64,000 nucleotides of DNA from Actinomycetaceae bacterium MB13-C1-2 (GTDB lineage: Bacteria > Actinomycetota > Actinomycetes > Actinomycetales > Actinomycetaceae): assembly GCA_035621235.1 (NCBI GenBank), contig CP141731.1:868001-932000 (forward strand), written 5' to 3'. A program made the translations under genes and the position numbers. Below are positions 18,137 to 26,968 of this stretch, in pieces (the stretch's first letter is position 1; every line of letters begins with the position of its first letter). Under the pieces are notes generated by a model. It did no database searches. It had not been told where the DNA came from and saw nothing but the letters and a program-made list of their open reading frames with translations.

Positions 18137-19039
18137 ATGGGTAAAGCAAGCCGACGTAAGAAGATAACTCCAGCCAAGGCCGCCGCATACCGGCCTCCAA
18201 TCGCGTTTGTCGAACGCCCCTTCGAGGGAATCGCCGTTGAACGCGAACTGGTCGCTATGCGTGAACTTATTCCCTGCGCGATCCTTGCGGCTAAGACAAA
18301 CAAGGATCTGGGGGGAACAGAGTTCGATTTCGTTACCTTGCTTCCCGATGGCGCGCCCGCCATGGTCCGTAGCGACGGTCGAATTCTGGTTGGCCTTCAG
18401 ACTCGGTTCAACACAGGTGATCTGTCACATGACCTGGGCGGTGCGCTTCAAGCGGCCATTGAGCTTAAGCAGGCGGGCGAGGATGGAGTTGTTGCGATTG
18501 ATGTTCGTGACCCCGCTCCTAGACTTCAAGAACTGCTGGACGAGTCCTTCCTTCGCACGGTCGCTTCAGATGACGAGAGCCCGATGCAGATCACCGAGGA
18601 TTTCTCCTATTGGTTCGACCCGGACGAGGAGCACGACGCCGATACCCTCGCCGCGCTTGAGCAGAACCGCGAGGACATGGTCCCAACGGAAGAGGTTCCG
18701 GGCGTACCCGGCATGTACTGGTGCCAGATGAACAATAACTTCATCCGCTACGTAACGAATGTGCCCGAAGACAAACTGTTCACCGCCCTCGCTCGCGTTC
18801 AGTCTGATGGCGGAGCAAGCGTTGGTGAGGGATCGCGTTTCGTCGGGGCATTTCGTGCGTGCGGTATCGCAATTCCAGTTTTCCAGGTCGCCCCGGACGT
18901 TACTGCAGCGCAGTTGGCAGAGCCAGCTGCAAAGCTACAGAAGGCACTGGAGGTGGCTCTAGCTTCTAAGGAACCGCTGAACGACGACCAAAAGCGGGTT
19001 CGCGCTGGCCTGATCTCGCGGCAGGTCACCATTAGGTAG
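18137..19039 (+). CDS. DUF5926 family protein
   Basis: A 300-aa soluble protein of the actinobacterial DUF5926 family. It is recognised by the N-terminal MGKASRRKK, the P-F-E-G segment (VERPFEGIAVERE) and the LRELIPCA-like motif (MRELIPCAILAAKT). It has no membrane segments and an acidic centre (FDPDEEHDAD). Function is unknown. The gene is often found next to sugar-phosphate or glycosyltransferase genes in actinobacteria, as here beside pgm and a GT2 enzyme. No ribosome binding site is visible, so translation is probably leaderless. Confidence 0.8.
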   Translation: MGKASRRKKITPAKAAAYRPPIAFVERPFEGIAVERELVAMRELIPCAILAAKTNKDLGGTEFDFVTLLPDGAPAMVRSDGRILVGLQTRFNTGDLSHDLGGALQAAIELKQAGEDGVVAIDVRDPAPRLQELLDESFLRTVASDDESPMQITEDFSYWFDPDEEHDADTLAALEQNREDMVPTEEVPGVPGMYWCQMNNNFIRYVTNVPEDKLFTALARVQSDGGASVGEGSRFVGAFRACGIAIPVFQVAPDVTAAQLAEPAAKLQKALEVALASKEPLNDDQKRVRAGLISRQVTIR

Positions 19040-19106
19040 GTCTTTCGATAGGTCTCGGCGGTTCGATTACCGGACGGACACCCGTCACCTCCCGCCGAGG
19101 TGGCGA

Positions 19107-19112
19107 TATGAT
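19107..19112 (+). promoter_or_regulatory. -10 box of probable leaderless transcript (GT2 gene)
   Basis: TATGAT lies 6 nt before GTG 19119 without any Shine-Dalgarno sequence. It is the closest match to the TATAAT consensus among the leaderless candidates here. Confidence 0.55.
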
Positions 19113-19118
19113 TGAGCC

Positions 19119-19922
19119 GTGGGCAGGTCCGATGGAGATGCTGGCGTCACGCGTGATAGTGACGCAGCGGATCGCGGTGCGCCACAAACTACCGGTCCCC
19201 AGAATGTCGCGGTTGTTATTGCCGCGCGTGATGACCGAAGCACCATTGCCGCGACGGTTAGGGCCTGCCGTGCGATCCCTAGGGTGGATTTGATTGTTGT
19301 TGTCGATGATGGTTCGGATGATGACACCGGCGCCGTGGCCCGAATGGCAGGAGCCGCAGTGGTCCGCCATTCTGTTCCCAGGGGACGATCATCTGCCCTA
19401 GAGACGGGAGTGAAGGTCGTTGCAATGCGCGATCGCGCGGACTGGCCCGCCCGTCATATCCTTTTCCTGGACCCTGATCTTGGTGATTCGGCGGTGGAAG
19501 CATCAGTTCTTGTTGATGCAGTTCTCTCCGGTGAATGCGACTGTGCTCTCGGAGTTCCAGAGCACTTTGACCCCTTCCAGATGAGAGGCCCTGCTCGATC
19601 CGCCGCCCGGAAGCTACTGGTCATGACCGGCTGGGTTTCTAGAGACCCGCTGGCGACGAACCGCTGCCTTACCCGGGAAGCCCTAACGAAGGTCATGCCG
19701 TTCCACGTTGGGTCAGCGGTTGACTTGGCGATGACGATGGACCTGCTTACGTCAGGTTCCAGAGTTCGCGATTTCCCCTGCGCCTTCGAGCACGTACCGA
19801 ATGAGTCGAAGCCGAGGGGATCCGTGTGGCAACCTAGTCGTTCAGACGCCTGGGTCGTGCTTCAGACAAGTAGGATCAAAAACATTCGCGCATTGAGAAG
19901 GCGCCTGGCCAAACAGGACTAG
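19119..19922 (+). CDS. Family 2 glycosyltransferase
   Basis: A 267-aa GT-A fold transferase. VAVVIAARDDRSTIAATV is the nucleotide-binding start. VDLIVVVDDGSDDDT carries the first Asp motif, and the DPDLGDSAVEASVL segment fits the DXD-like metal site. The enzyme is soluble, with a basic C terminus (RIKNIRALRRRLAK). The pattern resembles glucosyl-3-phosphoglycerate synthase and other actinobacterial GT2 proteins, but the acceptor cannot be named from sequence. The first 28 residues look non-conserved. The GTG start fits a leaderless transcript from the TATGAT box. It follows the DUF5926 gene by 79 nt. Confidence 0.75.
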   Translation: MGRSDGDAGVTRDSDAADRGAPQTTGPQNVAVVIAARDDRSTIAATVRACRAIPRVDLIVVVDDGSDDDTGAVARMAGAAVVRHSVPRGRSSALETGVKVVAMRDRADWPARHILFLDPDLGDSAVEASVLVDAVLSGECDCALGVPEHFDPFQMRGPARSAARKLLVMTGWVSRDPLATNRCLTREALTKVMPFHVGSAVDLAMTMDLLTSGSRVRDFPCAFEHVPNESKPRGSVWQPSRSDAWVVLQTSRIKNIRALRRRLAKQD

Positions 19923-20000
19923 TCCCCCGCGCCGCGAATCCACTCGTTATCTCACGCACTGAGCCAGTATTTCTTGGGGGAGTCCTCGTGTGACTCGTCC

Positions 20001-20054
20001 GGCAAGCCTTAGCTTGCTTGTCTTGCGATGTACCGGTTCTCCACGCGATCTAGG
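20001..20054. repeat. 54-bp dispersed intergenic repeat, copy A
   Basis: This aligns without gaps to 28395-28448, with 40 of 54 positions identical by hand count. The best-kept blocks are the start (GGYAAGCCTT) and the end (GCGATCTAGG). Copy A also holds a small hairpin (CAAGC-CTTA-GCTTG). It lies between the convergent GT2 and heavy-metal-domain genes. Confidence 0.5.
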
Positions 20055-20080
20055 GGCCGTTTTGTGGCAGGAGACAAACC

Positions 20081-20326
20081 CTAGATATCCCTCCGAATCT
20101 CGGTTAGTTGATAGCCCGCTTCGGAGATCGCGTCGCGGAGCGCCTCATCATCAAGGAGGATGTCGGTCACCACGGTAACTTTCGAAGGTTTGTCATCCCC
20201 GCCCAGAATCACTTCGACGTTTTTTACCCCCGGAACTTCTTCGAGTTCTTCGGTCACGCTGGCAACGCAGTGACCACAGGTCATCCCATTGACGAACAGT
20301 TCTACGGTGCGGTCAACCTCAGTCAT
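20081..20326 (-). CDS. Heavy-metal-associated domain protein (CopZ-like copper chaperone)
   Basis: An 81-aa single HMA domain. The metal-binding loop is GMTCGHCVASV (about residues 14-24), and the beta-alpha-beta fold is complete to QLTEIRRD. ATG 20326 has GGAGGA 5 nt upstream; the frame also opens with TTG 20338, which lies in the SD itself. It likely binds Cu(I) and delivers it to a P-type ATPase, as known for CopZ. No copA or copper regulator is in the window, so the gene stands alone, convergent with the GT2 gene. Confidence 0.85.
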   Translation of the reverse strand: MTEVDRTVELFVNGMTCGHCVASVTEELEEVPGVKNVEVILGGDDKPSKVTVVTDILLDDEALRDAISEAGYQLTEIRRDI

Positions 20327-20360
20327 GGTTTCCTCCAAACAGGTCGCTTCCTAATACTCT

Positions 20361-20448
20361 CGCGCAAACTTATCCCCTCGGCAATAGGGAGATCGTTGGC
20401 GAAGGGCAGATTGGCCTGTTGAGCAAAACTCACCCCTGGGCAACAGGG
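20361..20448. repeat. Pair of 28-nt direct repeats upstream of alpha/beta hydrolase
   Basis: 20361-20388 and 20421-20448 share 21 of 28 positions, with the core CCCCTSGGCAAYAGGG. They are spaced 60 bp apart, between the divergent HMA gene and the hydrolase at 20491. They may be operator sites. Confidence 0.35.
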
Positions 20449-20490
20449 CGGAGGGTTCAGTAAATTGGAACGTCTAGTGAGGAGGGAAGA

Positions 20491-21969
20491 TTGACCGAGT
20501 ACTACCCTCTGCGCCGCGTACCTCGAAGTGTTCCCCGGAGTGCGTTGTGGCGCAGACTTGCCCCGTTAGTCTGGCCTCTGACGAAGAGTTCACTCTGGTC
20601 GCTGGTCGCATCGGGAACGCCGCGGATGCTTGCGATCAGAAGTCTTCTCGACGAGAAGGCGGACCGGGTCGGCGCGGAGGCGGTTGAGAAAGCTCAGAGA
20701 ATCTACTTCAATAACCCCGGCCTAGACACTCTCACAATCCGCTCCCTGTCCCGGATTGGGAAGACCGCGATGCGCGGTGCGCAAAACGCGATGATTAGGC
20801 GAATCACCCTCGGTCTGGATGAAACCGGGGAAATGCGCAAACAGCTGCCGCTCTTACCTCGCACCGGTTACGACTCACTAATGGTGGGCATGCTGGCGAT
20901 CGGAACCGCGCTGGGATACTTCCGGGGAGGACCGGTTAAGTCACTAGTTTGGTGGGATAGCGCTGACCCGGATCCCCGTAAGAAAAGAGCACTTCCCGAG
21001 GGTCACCCCTATCCGTTGGCGCGCCGATTTGCGCCACCGCAGAATCTTGGTGATCTGGCTGCTGACATTGACGACCTTTACTGGGCAGAGGCATACGGTC
21101 TGCCGATAAAGGTGACTCGGGTGGGACAGGGAGAGAACAGACGTTGGTTGGTCTCACTCCCTGGCACCGACCACATGGATCTGGAGTCAATGCCAAATCC
21201 CGCGGATATCGAGTCGAACATTCGCGAGGAGCTAAACATGGCATCGGCCGCGAGAATGGGCCTCGTCGCTGCTGTGCGCTCTGCCATGTACGCCGATGGA
21301 ATCGAATCGGAGGACATGGTGAACGAACGGGTGCTTATAGTTGGCCATTCTCAGGGAGGAATCATCGCGGCTGCGCTCGCTGCGACGGAACCAAAAAAGG
21401 TGGGTTTTACTGTTGACGCGGCGATAACCCTTGGTGCCCCCGCTCGGCGACTCAAGATTCGTGAGGGCGTGAATATGCTCGCGCTGGAACACGATCAAGA
21501 CGTAATCCCGTCCATGGATGGAACCTCCAGACGTGAAGCCGACCAGCGTGTAGTTGTGAAGCGAAAGCTGAATATCCCAAAGAGGAACCCATTGTTCTAC
21601 GCCCACTCCTCGTCCACCTACACACAGACGTTGCTCGGGGCGGAAGTTCGTAACACCGTTGCCAAGTGGGGGCGCGCATCCGAGGTTTTTGAAGCGTTGC
21701 AACAGTATCTGCCAAAGCCCGGGGAGCAGACCAGAGTTACGCAGCACTACGCGTGGCAGGAGTTGGTGGAGCCACAGAAGAGGTCAACGTTCGATGCATA
21801 CGTTGACATTCGTCCGACCGATGACTGGAAGCCGGTGAGTTTCGGCGACGAGATAGAGGTCCCGGAGCCGCTTGTGTCACAGCCGGTTGATCTGGTGGCG
21901 TCAACAACTTCCCTGCTGGGGCTGAGCCACCAGAACCCCGAACAGACGGAGGGAACGGGCGATGAGTGA
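20491..21969 (+). CDS. Alpha/beta hydrolase (lipase-like), paralogue of 24588 gene
   Basis: A 492-aa protein. The nucleophile elbow is GHSQGG (Ser287). The likely acid lies in LEHDQDVIPSMDG and the likely His in YAHSSSTYTQ, so a full triad seems present. The same blocks recur in the 24588 gene, which makes the two homologous. The N-terminal 100 residues are helical and basic, with no clear signal peptide. TTG 20491 is preceded by GAGGAGGGA. Its stop overlaps the next ORF by 8 nt. Homologous enzymes in actinobacteria are annotated as lipases or PGAP1-like; substrate is unknown. Confidence 0.7.
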   Translation: MTEYYPLRRVPRSVPRSALWRRLAPLVWPLTKSSLWSLVASGTPRMLAIRSLLDEKADRVGAEAVEKAQRIYFNNPGLDTLTIRSLSRIGKTAMRGAQNAMIRRITLGLDETGEMRKQLPLLPRTGYDSLMVGMLAIGTALGYFRGGPVKSLVWWDSADPDPRKKRALPEGHPYPLARRFAPPQNLGDLAADIDDLYWAEAYGLPIKVTRVGQGENRRWLVSLPGTDHMDLESMPNPADIESNIREELNMASAARMGLVAAVRSAMYADGIESEDMVNERVLIVGHSQGGIIAAALAATEPKKVGFTVDAAITLGAPARRLKIREGVNMLALEHDQDVIPSMDGTSRREADQRVVVKRKLNIPKRNPLFYAHSSSTYTQTLLGAEVRNTVAKWGRASEVFEALQQYLPKPGEQTRVTQHYAWQELVEPQKRSTFDAYVDIRPTDDWKPVSFGDEIEVPEPLVSQPVDLVASTTSLLGLSHQNPEQTEGTGDE

Positions 21970-22711
21970 GCAGCTAAAGCGACTGCAACGTACCAGGCGC
22001 AACATGGCAATAAAGGCCGGAAAGCTACTGCCCATCAACAAGGGGCACGGGGAAGGCTCCGGAGAACGGGAACTTCCACAGATCACCGGGCCAAAGACCA
22101 TCCGCACGCTGGGGGCAGTGCGCAGCCTGGTTCGCAGCACGGTTGGGCACTTGAAGCCGGTTATTCCACCGGGCCGAAATGAGCGGTTTCGAAATCTGAT
22201 TATGGTGGTACTCGACGCCTCCCCACTGGTTGAGGAAGTGCGCAAGTGGTCCGACATAGATGTCCGGGCCGAGGTTTTTGAGGGCTTCGGTAAACCAACC
22301 CTGGTGAATTTCGACGTGATATTGACGGATCACGACCCGAATCATTCTGAGCTGGAGGGCGTGTCAAAGGCTGAGCAACTGAGCCTAGGGGTCCTCGGCG
22401 AAGATGTCTTTGAGCGCGCGGTTGAGGCAATTTGGAATAACCCAGAGATGGCCCCGGTCGGGATTCGAGGCCGTGTCCTAGTTTCTAGTTCGGTGCCAAC
22501 GGACTCCGAGGAGTCCCGGGTGGAATCGGACGATAGGTTGGAGCACGCTCAAGAAAAAGCTCGGGACGCCGCCGAGCAACAGGACACCAAGGATGACGAA
22601 TCGGTGCTATTCGACATGCGTGACCTCGGGTATGTGGACGAGGCGGCGCGTGTTGATGACCTGTTCGCCAGGTACGGTGCGCCCAGGTTTGATCCGACGT
22701 GGCGGCCGTGA
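21962..22711 (+). CDS. Uncharacterised protein coupled to alpha/beta hydrolase
   Basis: A 249-aa soluble protein I do not recognise. The N terminus is basic (KRLQRTRRNMAIKAGK), the centre has hydrophobic beta-like strands (LIMVVLDASPLVEEV, VNFDVILTDHDPN) and the C-terminal third is strongly charged (about 170-210, Glu/Asp/Arg-rich). The start ATG 21962 lies inside the hydrolase stop region (ATGAGTGA), so the proteins are probably made in fixed ratio and may work together. It converges with purB. Confidence 0.6.
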   Translation: MSEQLKRLQRTRRNMAIKAGKLLPINKGHGEGSGERELPQITGPKTIRTLGAVRSLVRSTVGHLKPVIPPGRNERFRNLIMVVLDASPLVEEVRKWSDIDVRAEVFEGFGKPTLVNFDVILTDHDPNHSELEGVSKAEQLSLGVLGEDVFERAVEAIWNNPEMAPVGIRGRVLVSSSVPTDSEESRVESDDRLEHAQEKARDAAEQQDTKDDESVLFDMRDLGYVDEAARVDDLFARYGAPRFDPTWRP

Positions 22712-22726
22712 TCGAGGGAGAACCGA

Positions 22727-24166
22727 CTAGCTTTGATCAGGACCAACCAGACTCCGGGCCAGGCCAATGTAGTCGGCGGGTTCCATCTTGAGCAGTCTGT
22801 CCTGCAGATCGGTGGACATCTGGGCCTTCTTGATAACTTCGCGGATGTCTTCGATGCTCACCTGGCGACCGCGAGTGAGGTTCTTTAGGAGAGCGTAGGG
22901 CTCGTCGGACGACTCGCTCCCGGTAAGGGCCGCGAGCCTTAGCGCTTGCTGGACCGCCTCGGACAGTACCTCTGGGTGAGCCGCCAAGTCCTCTTCCATG
23001 AGATGGCGGTCCACATCTAGGTGAGCCAGACCAGCGCGAAGGTTTTCAAGGGCAACCAGGGAGTATCCGAATCCGACTCCGATGTTACGTTGCAGCGAAG
23101 AATCGGTTAGATCGCGCTGCATCCGGGTTGTCGCCAGATTTGCTGCAAGGGCACCAAGGATGGCGTTGGACATCTCTAGGTTAGCCTCGGCATTCTCGAA
23201 TCGGATCGGGTTGATCTTGTGGGGCATAGTTGATGATCCGGTACTGCCCTCCGAACGCTGCTTGAAGTAACCCAGGGAAATGTACTGCCAGCAGTCCGTC
23301 GCTAGGTTGTGGGCAATTCGGTTGAAGTGCTCAAGTTCCGAGTAGAGGCGAACCTGCCAGTCGTGCGGTTCAATCTGTGTTGTGAGGGGATTCCACTCAA
23401 GACCGAGAGACTCGACGAACTGATCTGAAAGGTCCTGCCAGTCGACGTCTGGGAGCACGGCAACGTGAGCCGAGTAAGTGCCCGTTGCGCCGTTGAGCTT
23501 TCCCAGAATGGGTGTCGCATTAATGTTGCCAATCTGCGTCTGGAATCTACCGACGAAAACGGCCAACTCTTTACCCATGGTTGTAGGGGTTGCTGGCTGT
23601 CCGTGGGTTCGAGACAGCATTGCTGCATCGGCAGAGGAGGCCGCCAGAGCGCTCAAATCAGCCATCAGGTTAGTTGCCGCCGGGAGCCAGACCTGATGTA
23701 GGGCTTCCCTGACGCACAGGGCATAAGAGAGGTTGTTGATGTCTTCTGAGGTACAGAGAAAGTGCGCGAGTTCGACCAGGCTGGAGAGCTCCGAGCTTCC
23801 GGCAGCCATGTGCTCGCGTAGAAGATACTCAACGGCCTTCACGTCGTGCCGTGTCTCTGCCTCGAACTCAGCGAGACGCTCGCGGCGCTGTCGGCTAAAG
23901 TCCGATGGAAGCTGGTAGAGGTATGCACGGTCTTCGTCAGATAGCGGTCTGCGGCCGGGAATAACTTCGTGGTCAGTGAGGAACTCAATCCACGCCACTT
24001 CAACGTAAAGACGAGCACGATTGAGGGCATCCTCTGATAACCAGTCCGCTAGCGGCGCGGAGGCTGCCTGGTAGCGACCGTCGAGGGGGGAGAGCGCCGG
24101 TGCGTGCGTCTCCTCCCAGAATTGCTGGTCAGCGAATCGGGGTGAACGGCGGGCATTGCTGGGCAC
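22727..24166 (-). CDS. purB: Adenylosuccinate lyase
   Basis: A 479-aa enzyme of de novo purine synthesis and the purine nucleotide cycle, cleaving succinyl-AMP and SAICAR. The fumarase/lyase signature GSSTMPHKINPIRFENAE is intact, with SRTHGQPATPTTMG (catalytic His) and LSPLDGRYQ near the N terminus, which places it in the Escherichia coli PurB subfamily (about 456 aa). GTG 24166 is chosen because GAGGAG lies 5 nt upstream. The gene separates the two related hydrolase loci and reads opposite to both. Confidence 0.93.
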   Translation of the reverse strand: MPSNARRSPRFADQQFWEETHAPALSPLDGRYQAASAPLADWLSEDALNRARLYVEVAWIEFLTDHEVIPGRRPLSDEDRAYLYQLPSDFSRQRRERLAEFEAETRHDVKAVEYLLREHMAAGSSELSSLVELAHFLCTSEDINNLSYALCVREALHQVWLPAATNLMADLSALAASSADAAMLSRTHGQPATPTTMGKELAVFVGRFQTQIGNINATPILGKLNGATGTYSAHVAVLPDVDWQDLSDQFVESLGLEWNPLTTQIEPHDWQVRLYSELEHFNRIAHNLATDCWQYISLGYFKQRSEGSTGSSTMPHKINPIRFENAEANLEMSNAILGALAANLATTRMQRDLTDSSLQRNIGVGFGYSLVALENLRAGLAHLDVDRHLMEEDLAAHPEVLSEAVQQALRLAALTGSESSDEPYALLKNLTRGRQVSIEDIREVIKKAQMSTDLQDRLLKMEPADYIGLARSLVGPDQS

Positions 24167-24320
24167 GCGGGCTCCTCGTGTTGCTTGAGTTCGGTAGGGA
24201 GTACTGCCTCGACCCCTCAAGGATACGGAACTGTGCCGGGCGACGTATTGCCCAACCACATTGCAAGGAAATAGTCCACAGGTACATGCAGACCGCGCGC
24301 CGGGCCTCAGCGCAAAAGAC

Positions 24321-24326
24321 TAGGGT
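24321..24326 (+). promoter_or_regulatory. -10 box of probable leaderless transcript (WXG100-like gene)
   Basis: TAGGGT lies 7 nt before ATG 24334, with no purine-rich ribosome binding site in the right place. Confidence 0.4.
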
Positions 24327-24333
24327 TCCTCGC

Positions 24334-24591
24334 ATGTCGGTAGCGTTAGGAACAACGGTTGATCCACTCTGGGTTCTCGGCGCGTTCCAGGCGATTGAGG
24401 ACGCCTGGTGGACCCTCCATTCGTCGCACGTGCAGGGCTGGGAGGGTCCCGGCAGTGTTCGGGCCGAGGAGCAGCGAGTCTCTTTGATGAGTCGGGTTGC
24501 AGATGCTCGAGATCAGCTTGGCGAATTGCATGCACTCTCGGTGACGCTCAATGAACTCGAGGCTGTGTTGACTGTGAGGGGCGGGGGATGA
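24334..24591 (+). CDS. Small WXG100-like helical protein
   Basis: An 85-aa helical protein. A helix with a Trp pair (AIEDAWWTLHSSH) runs into the turn GWEGPGSVRAEEQ, followed by a second long amphipathic helix to LNELEAVLT. The two-helix hairpin with a W-x-G turn resembles WXG100/ESX-type secreted partners, although it lacks the conserved C-terminal YxxxD/E signal. It overlaps the next gene by ATGA. The pairing of a WXG-like protein with a larger effector-like protein is common in actinobacteria. No EccC or other type VII secretion gene is in the window. Confidence 0.55.
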   Translation: MSVALGTTVDPLWVLGAFQAIEDAWWTLHSSHVQGWEGPGSVRAEEQRVSLMSRVADARDQLGELHALSVTLNELEAVLTVRGGG

Positions 24592-26312
24592 GCGATGACT
24601 GGTACTGGGTCAGGTCCGCACAGACCCGCGTTGATACGGAGCAGGTTGTCCAAGCGAGCAACGTTACGGCTTGGGCTGCGGGTGCGGTCGGCCAAACCCT
24701 GACCTCGATCACACGAGCACAGACGTGGACGCTGAGTCCGTTCACTCTTGCAATGCCGGAGGACCCCTTTACTCTTTTGCTCGTCGAGGAACAGGAGACG
24801 CTGTCTGCTCAGTGCAAGGCGTTGTTGGAAGAGATACGAGACAAGCTGATCAGGCTTCAGGTCGACATTGACGACCACGCGGAATGGCTGTCGATGGCGG
24901 CGCTGATCTACGCTTCGGCGGATGCCGATGCGGCAACCTTCTTTGAGCACTGTGATGCTCTGCGCGCGGTTAGTTGCGGACCGGGCCGTGGGAGGGGTTT
25001 AGGAGAATTACTGGGGCAAATTCCGCACTTAGTTTCGGTTATGGGACTTCCTGACAGCGAGGCCACGATGCAGACAGCGGGTCTTGAGACGGAGAGCCAG
25101 TTACGGGAAGTGGCTGCACAGATGTCGGCAGACCCCTCGTCCACGGCAAGACTGGCCGGACCGCTCGCGTCTTTGTGGTTGCGTATCGGCGGGCTGGTTG
25201 CTCCCTCGCCCTCGGGTGTCGTGGTTGTTGGTGAGGGGAAGGTGGCGTGGGGGAGAGCAATGGACGGCAGGCACTCATCGCAAATAGTCTCGTTCAGCGG
25301 CCCCGACGCTGAACGATTGGCTCAGGGATTCCCCGTGTCGTCTGATGAGTCGCGTTTTGGTGGTCCTGACGCTGAGCGATCGGCTCAGGGGACGCCGGTC
25401 TCTAGTGACGGGACCCGTCCGTGGGGGTGGCCCGCGGACTGGAACTCCTCGCGCCATCCGGTGAGGGTTACGGCGGCGCTGGCGGGAAGGGCCCTTGCGA
25501 GGGCACCTGCGTGCGTTCCCTGGCCCGGGCCGCCGACGACAGCCGCGGCACTGCTTCGAAGCCTGGAAAACTCCCCGCGGGTGGACGGAATCGGTGAAAT
25601 CCAGATTCTCAGACACGATAGGGCGGAAGGCGACCCGTCTTGGAGCGTGGTAATCAGAGGAACACAGGAGTGGTTGCCGGGGTCGATCAACCCTCAGGAC
25701 TTGATGTCAAACTTCGAGGAGGTGGCGGGGAAGCTTTCGGATCAGCACGTGGCAGTTCTTGCGGCAATGGATCTTGCGGGTATTCAACCGGGGGCGACGG
25801 TAGAGTTCGTTGGTCACTCACAGGGAGGAGCGGTAGCGCTGTCGGTTGCGGCAAGTGAACAGGTAAGCGGACGATTCAATGTCGTATCTGTTCTCACCGC
25901 GGGAGGACCTGTTGGGTCGGTTCCTGATCCGTCGGTGCGTGTCCTCGCCCTAGAGAATACGGCGGATATTGTTCCGGCTCTGGATGGCAGGCCCTCAAGT
26001 ACTGAAGGTAACCATGTGGTCGTACACTTCGACCGGTCGGGATTGTCTGATCCCCCGCAGGTTGGCGCCCACGGAATGCCAACCTATGCGGCTGCGGCAG
26101 AGCGACTGTCCGAACTCGCTGAGACGGACCCGGACCTGCGTAGCTTTCGTGATTGGGAGCAGGCTCGTATCGGGGCGCTGGGACTCACGGAGGAAACAAG
26201 GACCGCCTCTCTTGTGTATGCGACAAGAAGGACGCTAGGGCCAGTCAACCTTCCCGAAGGATGGACGGGAGGAACCAGGCTGGGCGAGCGAAGATATCAG
26301 CGTACGTCGTAA
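24588..26312 (+). CDS. Large alpha/beta hydrolase with helical N-terminal domain
   Basis: A 574-aa protein. Residues 1-200 are mainly helical (WXG-like or LXG-like arrangement), and residues 238-279 hold two 21-aa tandem repeats. The C-terminal lipase-like domain has GHSQGG (Ser411), LENTADIVPALDG (likely acid) and GAHGMPTY (likely His). The same catalytic blocks occur in the 20491 gene. ATG 24588 overlaps the stop of the WXG100-like gene (ATGA) and GGGGG precedes it. No signal peptide is visible, so if exported it would need a Sec-independent route. A secreted lipase/esterase effector or envelope enzyme is the best guess. Confidence 0.65.
   Translation: MSDDWYWVRSAQTRVDTEQVVQASNVTAWAAGAVGQTLTSITRAQTWTLSPFTLAMPEDPFTLLLVEEQETLSAQCKALLEEIRDKLIRLQVDIDDHAEWLSMAALIYASADADAATFFEHCDALRAVSCGPGRGRGLGELLGQIPHLVSVMGLPDSEATMQTAGLETESQLREVAAQMSADPSSTARLAGPLASLWLRIGGLVAPSPSGVVVVGEGKVAWGRAMDGRHSSQIVSFSGPDAERLAQGFPVSSDESRFGGPDAERSAQGTPVSSDGTRPWGWPADWNSSRHPVRVTAALAGRALARAPACVPWPGPPTTAAALLRSLENSPRVDGIGEIQILRHDRAEGDPSWSVVIRGTQEWLPGSINPQDLMSNFEEVAGKLSDQHVAVLAAMDLAGIQPGATVEFVGHSQGGAVALSVAASEQVSGRFNVVSVLTAGGPVGSVPDPSVRVLALENTADIVPALDGRPSSTEGNHVVVHFDRSGLSDPPQVGAHGMPTYAAAAERLSELAETDPDLRSFRDWEQARIGALGLTEETRTASLVYATRRTLGPVNLPEGWTGGTRLGERRYQRTS
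25299..25424 (+). repeat. Two in-frame 63-bp tandem repeats in hydrolase gene
   Basis: Two copies (25299-25361 and 25362-25424) encode related 21-residue units of the form GPDAERxAQGxPVSSDxxR. They sit in the linker between the helical and catalytic domains. The DNA has diverged at third positions, so the duplication is not recent. Confidence 0.7.
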
Positions 26313-26707
26313 CGGTTCTGTTTGCCGGGAAGTATTGCGTTGAGTCCTGCGGCGATGATGCCCGCGACGATAGCGGTAACTAGACCGCCCCACACGGCCG
26401 GCCAAAAGCCGTCAACGTGTAAGGGGAGGGAGAACTGACCCGCGAGCCATCCTGCAAGCCAGAACATCAAGCCGTTCGTGACAAATGCGAACAGGCCCAG
26501 GGTAATTATGTATAGAGGAAATGCTAGGACCTTCACGACCGGACGGATGACCGAGTTTACGATCGCCAAGATAATCGCGATCACGAACAGATTGAGGAGT
26601 GTCTGCCAAACCTCTCCGGAGGCGACGAAGGTGACGCCGCCAACCCATAGTGATGCTAGCCAGACGCCCGCCATGTTTCCGATGGTCCTACTGATGAAAT
26701 CTCCCAT
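26297..26707 (-). CDS. Phage holin family 4 / YvlD-like membrane protein
   Basis: A 136-aa membrane protein with four hydrophobic helices. NSVIRPVVKVLAFPLYIITLG between helices 2 and 3 is the hallmark of the PF04020 (Phage_holin_4_2, YvlD) family. Despite the name, these are chromosomal envelope proteins, not phage holins. ATG 26707 gives the usual MGDFxxR start; the frame extends to GTG 26737. No ribosome binding site is evident. The 3' end overlaps the convergent hydrolase gene by 16 nt. Confidence 0.8.
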   Translation of the reverse strand: MGDFISRTIGNMAGVWLASLWVGGVTFVASGEVWQTLLNLFVIAIILAIVNSVIRPVVKVLAFPLYIITLGLFAFVTNGLMFWLAGWLAGQFSLPLHVDGFWPAVWGGLVTAIVAGIIAAGLNAILPGKQNRYDVR

Positions 26708-26968
26708 TACTACATCAAAGCACATCGTTGGTATCACGGTAGTGGCGTGCGACGAGGGCGTGCTTCGATGACGGGCGAGTAGTCTCGCCGACCAAATCGA
26801 TACGGCTTGGACTCGCTATCAGCCGAGTCGTCGGCTAGTGTCCCGCTGTAGTTCCCCGGTCGCCGGTATCCCATGGTTGTCTCTGACGGTTTACGCGGTG
26901 TCCCGCGTTGCTTCTCCGGCGAGCAAACCGCCCACTGCGTAACCGGGATTCGTCTGAACGAGCGGTCT

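Noticed and set aside
26297-26707. Holin gene as a sign of prophage
   Set aside because: It belongs to the chromosomal YvlD-like family, and no other phage gene is near.
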